This document shows, piece after piece, positions 49,521 to 60,900 of a stretch of DNA of 64,000 nucleotides; the stretch's first letter is position 1; every line of letters starts with the position of its first letter. A program made the translations under genes and the position numbers. Location of the stretch: contig OX419761.1 of assembly GCA_948567375.1 (NCBI GenBank), forward strand, positions 18,142,243-18,206,242, in the 5' to 3' direction. A model generated the notes under the pieces. That model made no database searches. It saw only the letters and a program-made list of their open reading frames with translations, and had not been told where the DNA came from. The DNA is from Lunularia cruciata (taxonomy: Eukaryota; Streptophyta; Marchantiopsida; Lunulariales; Lunulariaceae).

Positions 49521-50880
49521 GATAATTACGAATGTTAAACGCAAAAGAATGCAAAGCACACGCCAAATGACATTGCATGACATGTTTAATCCATAAAAGT
49601 TGAACCTGGATTTTGTTAAAATGATTTGCATACTTATCTGGGATAAGTGCGTGCTTAACTGGAAGATGATTGGTTATTAATTAAAAACAAATTAAAAGGA
49701 GAGTGATCTCATGTCAATTACAAGTTTGAAGTATCAAGAAATGCAAATTTAATTTATTAGTGTACTTAATAACTATAATTTTTGCAAGGATGCATTAATA
49801 GTTGTATCTACTGCCTATTATCCGGATGAATGACACGCGGGTTTCAAGCTTAGGATTCTGAGAATTATACAGATATTTGACCTAAGTCTGAAAAAAAATT
49901 ATGAGTCCCCATAAAGATTTCTCTTGTAATAGAGCGCATCCTTATGCGGTATGATAACATATTAAAGGGACTACGACGTTTCAATTTACACATTTATGGA
50001 GGTCTAAGTAGTGATTAATTAGATTGGAATAACATGAATATTAGATGATAAGACAAAACAGGTTAGTAATAGCAAGACAAAGAGTGACACATAGCTAAGT
50101 GCAATATAGCTACTAACCTTACCTCCTCGGTGTAGGAGGAGATAGAGAGAGGGAGAGAACAAATTTGAAAGTTGTCCGTCGCTATGGTAGGTTGGTGATC
50201 GAAATACTTCCCTTTCTTTGAAGCAAAAGGTTTGTTGAAGACAAAGAAAATGCCAAATACAGAAGCAATACGGTGCCATCTTCAGAATTTGCAATTGAAA
50301 TTTTGAGGGAGTTTGGCTGCATTTAAAATTGAAAACCATGGAAGAAATTTACTCTGAAACTAATTCCCATTCACAGTAGACTCTCATTGTCATCCTCAGG
50401 TCTATTACTATGTTGGAGGTTATTTCCTTTTCACACTCTGATGTAGTTGTCATCCTTGAGTCCATTATTGCCCCAGTCCATTTGTAGAGTTATTGAATAT
50501 GGTTTTGTTTGGGCCTAACATGGGGTGTGAAAGGTGGTGAGGAAGTTAGATTCAGGATGACAATTCCAAGAAGCCTATGCATAAAAGTCCGATATTCAAT
50601 TACATGGCTACTTTTCTTGTGCAACATAGGAAGGGATTTCCCTAGTCATTGAATGGAGAGAAATGATAAAAAAAAAGGAGTATGCACTGTACATAAAATC
50701 TTACAAGGAAGCTCGTGATTGCAAGAATAAGAGAACAAGGCAACACCTTACAAACAAGGAGCACAAGTGAAGATGGAGAACAATAGAACATAAATTGAAT
50801 CAATGTTCCTCACTTTGAGCGGATGGATTCAATGTTTGGTGGTTGTGAAAATATCTCTCCGTCAGCACTAATAAGTATTA
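49521..50880. other. Intergenic DNA right of the pogo relic
   Basis: No gene or repeat end recognised. The right end of the pogo element probably lies in the first few hundred bases. Confidence 0.45.
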
Positions 50881-51880
50881 GGATGGGGTGACAAAATAAA
50901 TATCTTGGGACCATGTGTTGAATATGAGGTTCATGATGTTGGAATGAGGGTCATGCCTTTGGGGAGGTTGCAATACCTAAAGTGGATAATGGAACAAAAG
51001 GTATTCATTGGATATTCAAGAGTTTGGAGAGCATTCTCTTGTGTGCCTTCTCAAAAGAAATTCCATTTTTTGTTTCAAAAATCAATGGGCAAGAGTATTT
51101 TCATGTGTTTGAGGAGGAGAGTCATGTAAATTCAAATTATGTTCTACCAATACATGAGGATGTTTCATTGAGGCATGTAGATATTACTCCATCTAGAAAA
51201 GGTAGACAAATAGCTGAGGAAATACTATCGAAGGAGTCCTAAGGAGCTAGAAAAAGAGAGGAGGAGACACAAGAAGCAAGAGCAGAAAAGGAGATCCAAG
51301 AAGAAGAGTGTGAATCCAAAAGGAAGAGAAGAAAGAAGAATCTTAAAAGTGAATTTAGAGATGACACCGGCTATTGCAATTTTGTCATAGGATTTGGCTA
51401 ACTACACAAATGGAAAAGTGAGACAGTGGAAACCTTAGAAAGATGTAAAAATGGCTGAAATAGAAGCACAAAATATTGCAAAGATGGAAAAGCATGAATA
51501 TCTTGTTAAGGTAAAGAAAATTAAAATTGAAGCCGAGTGGATATTAAGATATGAGAAAATTAGATATTAAGTAAAGAAACCTTGCAATTAAGAGAATGAT
51601 GCAAAATTCAGATACTTCTACTCTATTATTCTTGAATCAGCAAAGATAGATTAAACTTCCAAGGAAATAAAGAGCATAACAAATACCTTATTTGAGATAG
51701 ATGCAGAAAACCTTCTTTTTAAAGTAGTAGTTATAAAGCAGATCTTAAATTTCCAATGCTAGACTACAATCTTGGAAATGATGATTAAAACATATAAACC
51801 AAATTTTTTAATGAAAGTTCAAGTGCAAATGGCTTCATTTATAATTCTAGTGGGATCTACTTTATGAAATTGTTGGTGAT
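50881..51880 (+). pseudogene. Decayed coding segment, paralogue of 33995-34500
   Basis: An 86-codon frame (50982-51242) reads plausibly as protein, with FFVSKINGQEYFHVFEEESH and SRKGRQIAEEIL. It is followed by a Lys/Glu/Arg-rich stretch (51245-51360) and, near 51658-51708, KEIKSITNTLFEIDAEN, which matches the segment near 34.3 kb. Several stops interrupt it. The basic-acidic coil could be a DNA-binding or accessory protein of a transposon, which is only a guess. Confidence 0.45.
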
Positions 51881-52146
51881 GAAAATTGAATCTTGTTCCC
51901 TAAAGGATGATAACTAGACTGATAATGATGTTGCAAAAATATATATAGAATGCATTGTCTTTATGTTTGTGTATCTCTTGGATAATATAATAGTATGACT
52001 CAGATGATAAATGATGTTCCACACTTTGTATAAAGTAAAGTTTTAATTTTCTCTAGTTTCATTCAGTTGCGCAAAAAGCATAAGTATGGATGTTGGTTTA
52101 TTGCCACCAAGACCATGTTTTGTTTACAAATGGAGACAAACAAACT

Positions 52147-52776
52147 TCAAAAAATCACTAGCTACATTGTACTTAGGAGCTTCAAAGTAGTATACATGGA
52201 TTGTAGAAGTGTGTATTATGCATGGACTGGATTATGCTTGCACATGGTTACTTCCAATTTGATGCATGACTTCAAGCATCTCATAAACCAATCTAGAGCT
52301 TTTCCTTCCAATATCTTTGAAATCTACATTATGCATTTTGGATTCAATAATATAGCTCTTCATATAGTCAATCTACTTCAATTTTACCAATCTATCTTGT
52401 GCAACTTGTGCAACTTGTGCATCATTCACTACTTGGAATCTCTCAATTATTGGCCTTTTGAATTCTTCCCATTTCTCAATTAGAGCAACAAAGGGCCATT
52501 CAGCTTGCTCTTCCTAAATTGCCACCATAGTTTTGCCACTCTACTTTTGGATTTGGAAATCAAAGTTAATCTTCTCCCTCTCAAAATGTTACTCTCTCTA
52601 CTTGCTCCTATTGTTTACTATCACAATCCTTCTCTTCTAGAAATGGAGTAAGATGCTCATTCTTTTGTTGCATAACAATGATAATTGTGGGTATCAAAAA
52701 ATCACTAGCTATATTGTACTTAGGAGCTTCAAAGTAGTATACATGGATTGTAGGAGTGTGTATTATGCATGGACTG
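52147..52776. repeat. 83-bp direct repeats, starts 547 bp apart
   Basis: Copies at 52147-52229 and 52694-52776 differ at two positions. Both start TCAAAAAATCACTAGCTA and end TATTATGCATGGACTG. The interval between them is AT- and pyrimidine-rich, without coding signal. A duplication of a longer block followed by decay, or two copies of a small repeat, could explain it. Confidence 0.9.
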
Positions 52777-53402
52777 TGTTGTATGCATTACCTCTCAAAG
52801 TTCTAAAAAACAACTAATTTCCAAAGTATATTTGTGTGATTTTTGGAACCAAAAGTTATTATCAGTTAATGATGATGATTCTCTTTCTTCTACTTCTTCT
52901 AGTTTTGCTTTGGCTTTCTTCCTTGAAAAAAATAGTGCTTGGATACTTGAATGGTGTTTAATTGCTCTTTTGACAAGTAAGTTAACTAGTTCTAATGATG
53001 TGTATAAGTACATCTGAAAGAGGATTTCATCCTTGGCACTGCTTGCTTGGGGACAATTCATGACTAGTTTTGAGTTTGGAGTAAATTCTGCATTCTACAT
53101 ACAAACATGCAAAAAATTTGATCATTTTACAAAAAAACATTGTGAGAATTTTGAGCTTGATGGACTCACATGTGTCCAAGTATATTGGATAGCAATGGAA
53201 ATTTTCAAACCCATTGGCTCCTGATCAGATTCTCAAATTGCTTCAATTGCACTTTTTATCTGGTCTTTGTCCATCCAACACCACATGTAGGTCACATAAT
53301 CAATTGTAATGTGAGACTAAACGATCCAAGGTCCATTGTGGGTTTCTTCCATATATCCCTCCTTGACCAATAAATTATAATTGGAATAATCATTTCAAAA
53401 TT

Positions 53403-53850
53403 TATGCTTGCCTTTCTCCAATGTGAAATTCCACTTTCTTCTCTTCCCTTCCAATTTTCCTTGCTCTCTTGTTCTTCTTCTCCCCTACTCTCACTCTTCC
53501 CAAATTTTCCTTCCTCTCCTTCTACCTTAATTTTTCCAATCTTCTTCTTAGCTCATTGCTGTTTCTCTTTCCTTGATTCTTGTTATCTTTTGCTACTCCT
53601 TACTTGCTATGGTATTGCTCTCTTCTTAAACTCCTTTCCCTTGTTCTCCCTCTCTCCTTGGATTTTCCTTCCTCTTTGTTAACCAGATTTTCTACTATTT
53701 TCTTATTAGTCATTGCTAAGACTCTCCTCAATGCTTCTTCTCTTCAACTCTCCCTAAACTCCTCAATTGCTTTTTCTTGTAGAAACCAAACTTCACAATC
53801 TCACTCCCCTCAAATGCATTTTATGTCTGCTTTCAAATTCTGACTCTTCT
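53403..53850. repeat. Pyrimidine-rich tract
   Basis: About 450 bp of CT-rich plus strand with TTCTCTTCCCTTCC-type words, similar in style to 38590-39480 but without a clear unit. Open frames here are composition artefacts. Confidence 0.65.
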
Positions 53851-55212
53851 CTGAACTCCCTACCTTGGCTTCCTTCAAAATCTCAATCCATGAAATCTTA
53901 CTCCCTCTTGTTTCTATTTTGATTCTTCTATCACTCTAAAATTGAGGTTCTAAACCTTCAAACTGCCATAAAATTATCCCATGTTTAGTATATATATATC
54001 CAAACATCTCTTAAACAAATCAATATTGTTTGTTTTTGATGGTGACTTCTTGTCATAATCATTGATATCTCTTTGACCCAACAATTGAACTCCACTCTTT
54101 TGGCCTTAAATTTATTACCCCATTAGCTCTCACTATACAAAAAAAATTCCTCACTTCAACCAATGCTTCCTGTGTATACTCCCTTGCAAAACACTTCATT
54201 TTCTCAATTTTGATTCTAACAATTGGGAAAAATATTCACTTATCAACTTAGATTCTAATAATTTGTATAGTTCATGCATGCATCATCTCATACTCATACT
54301 CATACTTTTTATGTCAACTTGTATGGATCATGTATCTCTTCTTATGGGTATGGAATTGTTTTTCCCATGGTGGGTTGTCATTCTCACATTCTACAAGTCT
54401 AGAGTATGGTATCCATTCAATTCTTTCATGCTCATGTATACCACATATATTAATTGGGGCTATACTTGCACATATACTGCGCATACCAAATTCCACACCT
54501 CTAAGACTTAAGATTCATAACATGGATTTCTTTAACATGGATCCATATATTTAATACCATACCATACAATATTTATTGTCTTAGATTCAACAAGTGCATA
54601 TGAAGCCAATTGAGATTTTAGACTTCATACAAATGGATCTCTTTTATTCATGATAATAATATACAAAGCTTATTGTATTGGATTCAACAAACCACACAAT
54701 TGGCAATTGAATGCAAGACATTGATATAACACTAAAGTTCTAGTTTCTTCCCTAAGTTCTCTATACGGCTCAAAAACACCAGCTTGAGGGAAATCAGAAT
54801 TCAAGTCTTCTCAAAGTCCCCATCTTCCTCAATTCATATATTTTCACTATTAATCAAAATTTGATATAAAATTATACAAATACTAACCCGGTTCAATAAG
54901 AAGGCATTTCTAGATGGAGCATTAAACTGAACTTGTATCTCTTTGAAAAAATGCCACCGGGTTTCAAAACTACTATTCAATGTTCATTCAATACTCTTGT
55001 CTAGGCAACACATCTAGTGAAATCAGCCTTGTTTGGCAAGAGTACTTTTTTTAAAGAGTGCACAAGGTAACACATGGGTACATAAACCTAAATCTTCTAC
55101 TAAATGTTGTGTGTTGTCAAATAAATTGCATTCTAGGTGGTTGATCTCAACCCAAATTGGAGACCTCCTCAAGCATACCATGTCATGGCATGATCCCAAC
55201 ATCCCCGAGTAA
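53851..55212. other. AT-rich intergenic DNA
   Basis: No gene, RNA or element end recognised. Confidence 0.45.
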
Positions 55213-55871
55213 TCACAAGCTCAAACTCAATGAATCTGAACTCAAGAGTGATAACTCACCAAAAAAGAAACAATGACAAAGCAAGAAGAACAAATATTCA
55301 AATATGCATGAAAGAAAACACTCATATAACACTACCGTACCTCTTGCAAAGTGCATTGTTCTCCTCCTATCAGCACATACTACTTGTAAATTTATGGAAT
55401 AGAATCCCTTGTAGCTATAATAGGCTTCTCCATTGATAGTTTGTTTTTGAGCGAAGGGAAAAAGAGTGTTGTCCACTAATCCTACACACGAGTGAAAACT
55501 TTTCTTTCCAAATACAAAAAAATTTTGTTGTCTTTCCTCTCTATTGGGAAATTTCACCTCCTTATCATTTTCAAATTTCACCCTGGTATTGAAACAATTG
55601 TGGTCATTAATTGCTCAATAAATTTAACAATTTTTCTTGTACGCATACCACAAATATTCAACTCTCTAGTTATTGAGACACAATTCCCATGATGCCCAAA
55701 CCTGTCAAGCACCATGGCCACTTGCATCCAATTATGCGTTTGACTTCTCTTTGATGGATTTCTAAACACGGGATGACCTCTTACAGCATCCACTAAGGCT
55801 TGGAAGGAGATAATATCCATCCAAATCAGTTGTTTCAATGCTTTACTATCCAACCCTCTAAAGAATTTCAA
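55213..55871 (-). pseudogene. PIF/Harbinger transposase relic 1
   Basis: Remnant of a PIF/Harbinger (DDE_Tnp_4-type) transposase. The N-terminal part (55871-55578) carries FRNPSKRSQTHNWMQVAMVL then DRFGHHGN, the usual helical region that reads VALDRLG-GNG in intact relatives. The next part (55581 to about 55340) reads KFPNREERQQNFF, HSCVGLVDNTLFPF and YYSYKGFYSINLQVVCADRR. The first catalytic Asp (in GLVDNT) is present, and a candidate second Asp lies in VCADRR. The two parts are in different frames and abut at a stop codon. After TMHFARG the similarity ends, so the C-terminal catalytic Glu region is missing. Flanking terminal repeats were not seen. Confidence 0.88.
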
Positions 55872-56897
55872 ACCGCTCCAAACATATTACAGTCTAGGTC
55901 GTAAATATCAAGAATGGTGTGCAAAATTACATCACCATAGCAAAATTTATAATGTTCTATTTTCTTCACTTCACTCCAGTTGTCTTCTGTTCCAAAATTC
56001 CATTCATATTCATTGTTGAAACTCCATTTCCTGTCAACCTCAGCCTCAGTTTCTCATTATTTCTAGAATATACTTCACTATTTTCTTGCTGAGTGGGCAC
56101 CGTGTACTAGTGCACAGGATTGCTTCCCGATCAGAATTCCAATGGAACCAATGCATGCAAGATAGTGGACTTTATAAACACAAGTCTGCATGTCAAGCGC
56201 CACTTTTTACTCCTACATGCCCTCTTGCTCTTTAAATTTGGATTCAGATCTGAATTCATGAATTACTCCGTTAGTACACAAGTGACATTTCCGGAACACC
56301 CTTAGCCCCGTAAAGCTACGAATCACAAATCACAAAAATGTTATGTGCAATTTATGCACCCATAGTCGTAAAATAATAGGAAGTGACAATTTTGATTTCC
56401 TGTTAGTTTTACGGATGTGTCCTGGCACTGAAAAGTCTAAATCTGAAATCCCCCACTCAAGAAGAAATTTATCGCATTTCAGCGTGTATGTTTTTTCCGT
56501 TCCGCAGCTCATTGCACTTATCAGAAGTGGACTTTATAAGCACAAGTTTTGTTAATCTCCCCATGAGTTTGATACTAAGACAACGAACATGGTAAGGACT
56601 AAATACAAAGAAATCATGCAACCCGAGAAACCTATATTCTCTACAAAACATCTGCAAGTCAATTCACCCAGAATTTATGATCTTGGACGTTTAGTCTCTT
56701 CACTGGCAAACTTGCAGATAATTACGGTACAAGAGATGTTCACTTGAAGATGGATACTTTTATCACTGTTTGCACTTTTCCACTGCGTTCAGGAGAATCA
56801 ACTCAGGACAATCTCGTTTCAGTTTCAGATGTGGAGGTGGAATTAGAAGATGGATACAGGTTCTTGTACTGTGAATGGTGTATATATATATCTTGTC
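55872..56897. other. Intergenic DNA with a short direct repeat
   Basis: GTGGACTTTATAA(A/G)CACAAGT occurs at about 56165-56185 and 56527-56547. No gene is supported. Confidence 0.5.
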
Positions 56898-56985
56898 GAT
56901 GCTATTGGGGTCTAGCTTCATTTTACCCCCTTTCTCATCCCTGTACAGAAGGATGGGTCTTCCCATCCTTCTTGTTTTCTTCGCG
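56898..56985 (+). mobile_element. SINE-like retroposon, copy G
   Basis: Carries CGATGCTATTGGGGTCTAG, TTTTACCCCCTTTC, CTGTACAGAAGG, and AAGGATGGGTCTTCCCATCC, which here forms a perfect 8-bp stem, then CTTGTTTTCTTCGCG. TATATA runs on both sides prevent a clear call of the target duplication. The 141-codon frame at 56744-57169 runs through this insert. Confidence 0.78.
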
Positions 56986-57169
56986 TTACTTACTATATAT
57001 ATTTCCAACTAGAGATTGTACGGTACTTGAGGAACAAAGCCTCTTTTTAGATCCAGAACTTTGGGAAGAGGCATCACTGCAGAATCACTTAACTGAATCA
57101 TACAAAAAGAATCTGACTCGTTCTAAGCAGTTCCGAGACACTTGGGAGAGATCATACTGCTTTACTTGA

Positions 57170-58523
57170 GGTTTCAGTCGCTTGCCAACAATAGCTAAAG
57201 GTCGTCACTGTTAGCTTTATAGTTCCGTACGCACAGCACATGCATTCGCCACGAGCTTTAGTTGGCTCAACACTTAAAATGTGGGTTATCTACTGCAAGA
57301 TCCAAACATCCTACAATGGGAGGGCATAACTAGCCTCCCTAACATTGGCAGACCTTTCCATCGCACTCTCGCAAGATACTCCAGTGTTGCCTGTAGCTGC
57401 GTTTTATCTAGAGATTAGAAATAATCCAGATTTGAGATCCACCATCTGCGGACACCAAGGAGTATATTTCCTATGTTCTTGAGATTCTCTTGGAGAAAGT
57501 TTGAGGTACTTCCAAATATAATATCCTACTGCTTTGCACCGTAAGGATTCAGTTTACGTCAATCACAACATATGCCTTGGCCCTTCTTGACCAAAGCGGG
57601 GTACAATACCCTGAGTTACCTGGGTTGTGGACTTGAGCTGGCAAATTGGACGTTGTCCTGCAGTGTATATAGCGCCAAGAATTTGGGAGATTCCTTGACT
57701 CATTCGTCATTGGTGCCATGAAGTTGCTCCATTAACCTTCCGATACACAGGACACTTTCAACGTGGAACATTCCCCATTGGTTGGCCAGGCCAGGGTGTC
57801 TGGCAAATCATCCTTGAGTGTCCGCTTTGTAAAAGGAATCACTGCCACAGCTTATCCTGCAATTGCTTCAAAATTTCCGAAACGCAAGAAGGATGTTGAC
57901 TAGAACCTTGCGTGCTAAATCAAGTATATTATCTTACATAACTGTGGATTCAAGGTGTTACCATGTGTCCATTCCGCTGCCGTGCGTTCCTGTAGGTCCA
58001 TCTCTTTTGTTTTATATATAACTAGTACTATATCGATTCTTCTAATTCTCCGCTCCTTCCACTTTAGATTTGTGCACGGCAGGATATTGAACGCCTGATC
58101 GGATCTTCTTCACTTCGTCAGCTTTTCCTATCATGCGGAGACATTCCACTTTCTGAACATTGTATTGGAGATGTTCAAACGAAAATTGGTCATGATGACA
58201 AACTTGGACGACACGCCACTTCTCCACTGAAATATCTCTGGCGCAAAGATTGTTGAAAAAGAATATGCAGCGTAGCCCGCGTTCTCCAATTTGGTTGCTG
58301 GAGCTACTTTGATGGTTTACTAGAATCGTCTGTTCTTAGATTCAAGCTGATCGAACTTTAAATTTTAAACTTAACTACCAGGCTCAATACAGACTGTGAG
58401 CCACCAATCATTAGGTTGTAAGTCACCTTTTGAGATCAATTAGTAATTTACAACCAAAATCAGTGATTGCAGCCATTAGCATCACTGGCGTCATGTTTTA
58501 AGTCGGTAGATAGAATCGCGCTA
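57170..58523. other. Intergenic DNA
   Basis: Mixed composition, no supported gene. Confidence 0.45.
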
Positions 58524-58576
58524 GCGTGTCTATACGTAGACACGCATGTCATACATTATATATATCAACATGCGTG
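58524..58576. repeat. Two overlapping, mutually exclusive hairpins
   Basis: GCGTGTCTA (58524-58532) and TAGACACGC (58537-58545) form a perfect 9-bp stem with loop TACG. CACGCATGT (58541-58549), which overlaps that second arm, also pairs exactly with ACATGCGTG (58568-58576) across an AT-rich loop. Only one stem can form at a time. Confidence 0.85.
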
Positions 58577-59546
58577 ACTTTATCTTTTAAATGTGCATCT
58601 ATCAACTTTGATATAACACCGTAGTCCACGTAAGTTACTCGAAGATTTTGCGAGTGAAATCATAATGGAAACATGTATCGCTACATCGTGTTTGCGCAAA
58701 ACCTAAGTCAACCTTGTTCCGTGATAAGTTAGTAAACTCGTTAAAGGACTGCGTGGCATATCATACTGGAAGATGATACTGGTTACGTGCTTTACGCATT
58801 TTGGTTTTTGACTGCTCTATCTTGTTGGAGAATCGCCTCAAAGATCGGCCCTCGTAATCAAAACCAATGGGAGGATTAGATTTTGCAATCGAGGCGTGAT
58901 ATACCATCAATACCAACGCTAGCTGGGAATCCATCAAGACAACGATGGGGAGATTGCAACTAACTGCACACGTAACTAACTGACGGCTTAAGCAATTGTA
59001 TTCACGAAGTGATCTATTTCACAAGACGTGCTCTTTTTTTGATCGTTTGCATATTAAGGTCGTCCTATGTTCACGCGTGAATCCTGGATCGTTCTTACTA
59101 AATGAATCTTTGCGTTTGTGCTAACTTGTCACATGAAGGTGAAAAGTCACCACTATGCTTTTGTCTTGACCAACTGACACAAACATGAGTCTGGTGGCTC
59201 TTCTTACTATACTATACAATATTCTTACTGATCTCATCCATCATATCTTACTCTGTTCAGAGGGTGATCCTTTTACTGTATGTGTTATTTTATATTTATT
59301 CTCCACTGCTTAGCAATGAACAGCCCATTTTAGCCAAACCTGAACACCTTCCTTGCTTGGTTGTCCTCCTCCTTTCTTGTCTTTTGTAAGCTAAATTTAT
59401 ACGATTTGCTCAGCAGAGACGAGCCATCCGTCGTCATTCTCCTCATCTCATCAGTGTGCAATGATAAAAATATGCTTGAACTCAGGTCGAGAATTTCTGC
59501 AGCCTAAATTCACAAGAAACCAATAAGGTCACATTAGGAACGAGAA
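58577..59546. other. Intergenic DNA
   Basis: Nothing recognised. Confidence 0.45.
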
Positions 59547-59580
59547 GGACGACCGCGTAGAAAACATAAAGGATGGGAAG
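59547..59580 (-). mobile_element. SINE-like retroposon fragment, copy I
   Basis: Plus strand reads GGACGACCGCGTAGAAAAC and then AAAGGATGGGAAG, the common 3' end of the family, after which similarity stops. Further GGGGCCCTAAA and GGTAAGCCCC words follow within 90 bp and may be drifted remains of the hairpin part. Confidence 0.65.
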
Positions 59581-60900
59581 ATTCACTTTGGGGTTTCACT
59601 TTGAGGAGATGGGGCCCTAAACAGCTAGTCAAGAAAACTAGGGTAAGCCCCTAGCATCAAGCAGAGGCATAAAGACCCCATCCCCACCGACCGTCCCTAG
59701 AGTTCAGTCGGTCATCTCTCTACCCCAGAGGTAGTCCCATCCCCCTCCCCCACTCCTTGACCTCATCCGTCTCCTGCGGCAATTCCATCCATTGTCCCTC
59801 TCCCCATAAGCAGTTCCATCCATTATCTTTGTCCCCTACTGTCGTGTCTAGTTTACTGTAATAGACTACAGTCATTCCTTCTGTTATCTCCGTCCTTAAA
59901 AGCAACTCCATCCATCGTCCCCATCCCCTAAGTATAGTTTACTATTGTAAGCAACAATTGTGTTTTAATGGTTAGTATTCACGGGAGGGCCCCTATGAGA
60001 GGCTTGGGGTGGGGATACTTGGGATTTTGACAAGCTATGGCCATAGTGGTAAACCGGATATGGGTCACATTTTTGTGATCCTTAAATCCTTATGGGTTTC
60101 CAAAAGATTATGGTATATTTTGAACACATTAACTAGACTTTCATTGATTCAAATTCAAATGTCTTTACATGTGTTACATTGACTTGTTAAGTTTTAAAAT
60201 GTCACAAATTAAACTTTTTCCCTTCCCTTGTTGAACTTCATAGTTCCCACTATGTCATATTTCCTCTTGATAATGCAATGACCTCCAATAGTTCATATTT
60301 CATAGTCACAAAATTTTATGAATAACATATATCTTGATTTTGGTCCATATTTCCCAGTAGTTCCATGAATACTTCTTGCTCTAGGTAGATCCCAGATTCT
60401 AGAAGTCCTAGTAGATACTTCATATAGTTCCCAACTTGCAATTTGAAAAGTTCTGGCTAAATCGAGGATGAAACTTGGATCAAGATTTCATAATGGCTCA
60501 CCATAGTAAGCGATATCTACTCAAGAGAGAAGTGAAAGAGTTCATGCACATCCAAATTGTAGACTTTGAAAATAGTAGCAAGGAATGGACTAATGATGAG
60601 TGGTTAGATTCTTCTTTGGAGTGGATAGGATGAAAAAGAGGAGGACATCGATGTATAAAAGAGGCTTATGAAGTGGTGGAGTTTTATCCACAAGAGGCAC
60701 TTTTTGAACAAAATAGTTCAAACATTATGCATTATAGAATTTGCGTATAAGTTATTCTTTGTGCTTGATCCTCTTGCTTTTAAAATTTTCTTGAGGATGG
60801 AATGGACTCTTTTACTATTGTAATGAATGTGCTAAAAGTACATGATGTCTTCAAAACAAAGAGTGAATTGAGAAGATACAAAACACTTGTATAACTCCAA
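59581..60900. other. Intergenic DNA with weak CCATCC-type repeats
   Basis: Bases 59690-59930 hold several loose copies of AGTTCCATCCATTGTCCC-like words. The remainder up to 60900 may hold upstream parts of the Harbinger relic that begins recognisably at 60901. Confidence 0.45.

Noticed and set aside
56744-57169. 141-codon open frame on the plus strand
   Set aside because: It runs straight through retroposon copy G (56898-56985) and TA-rich DNA, and shows no protein-family similarity.
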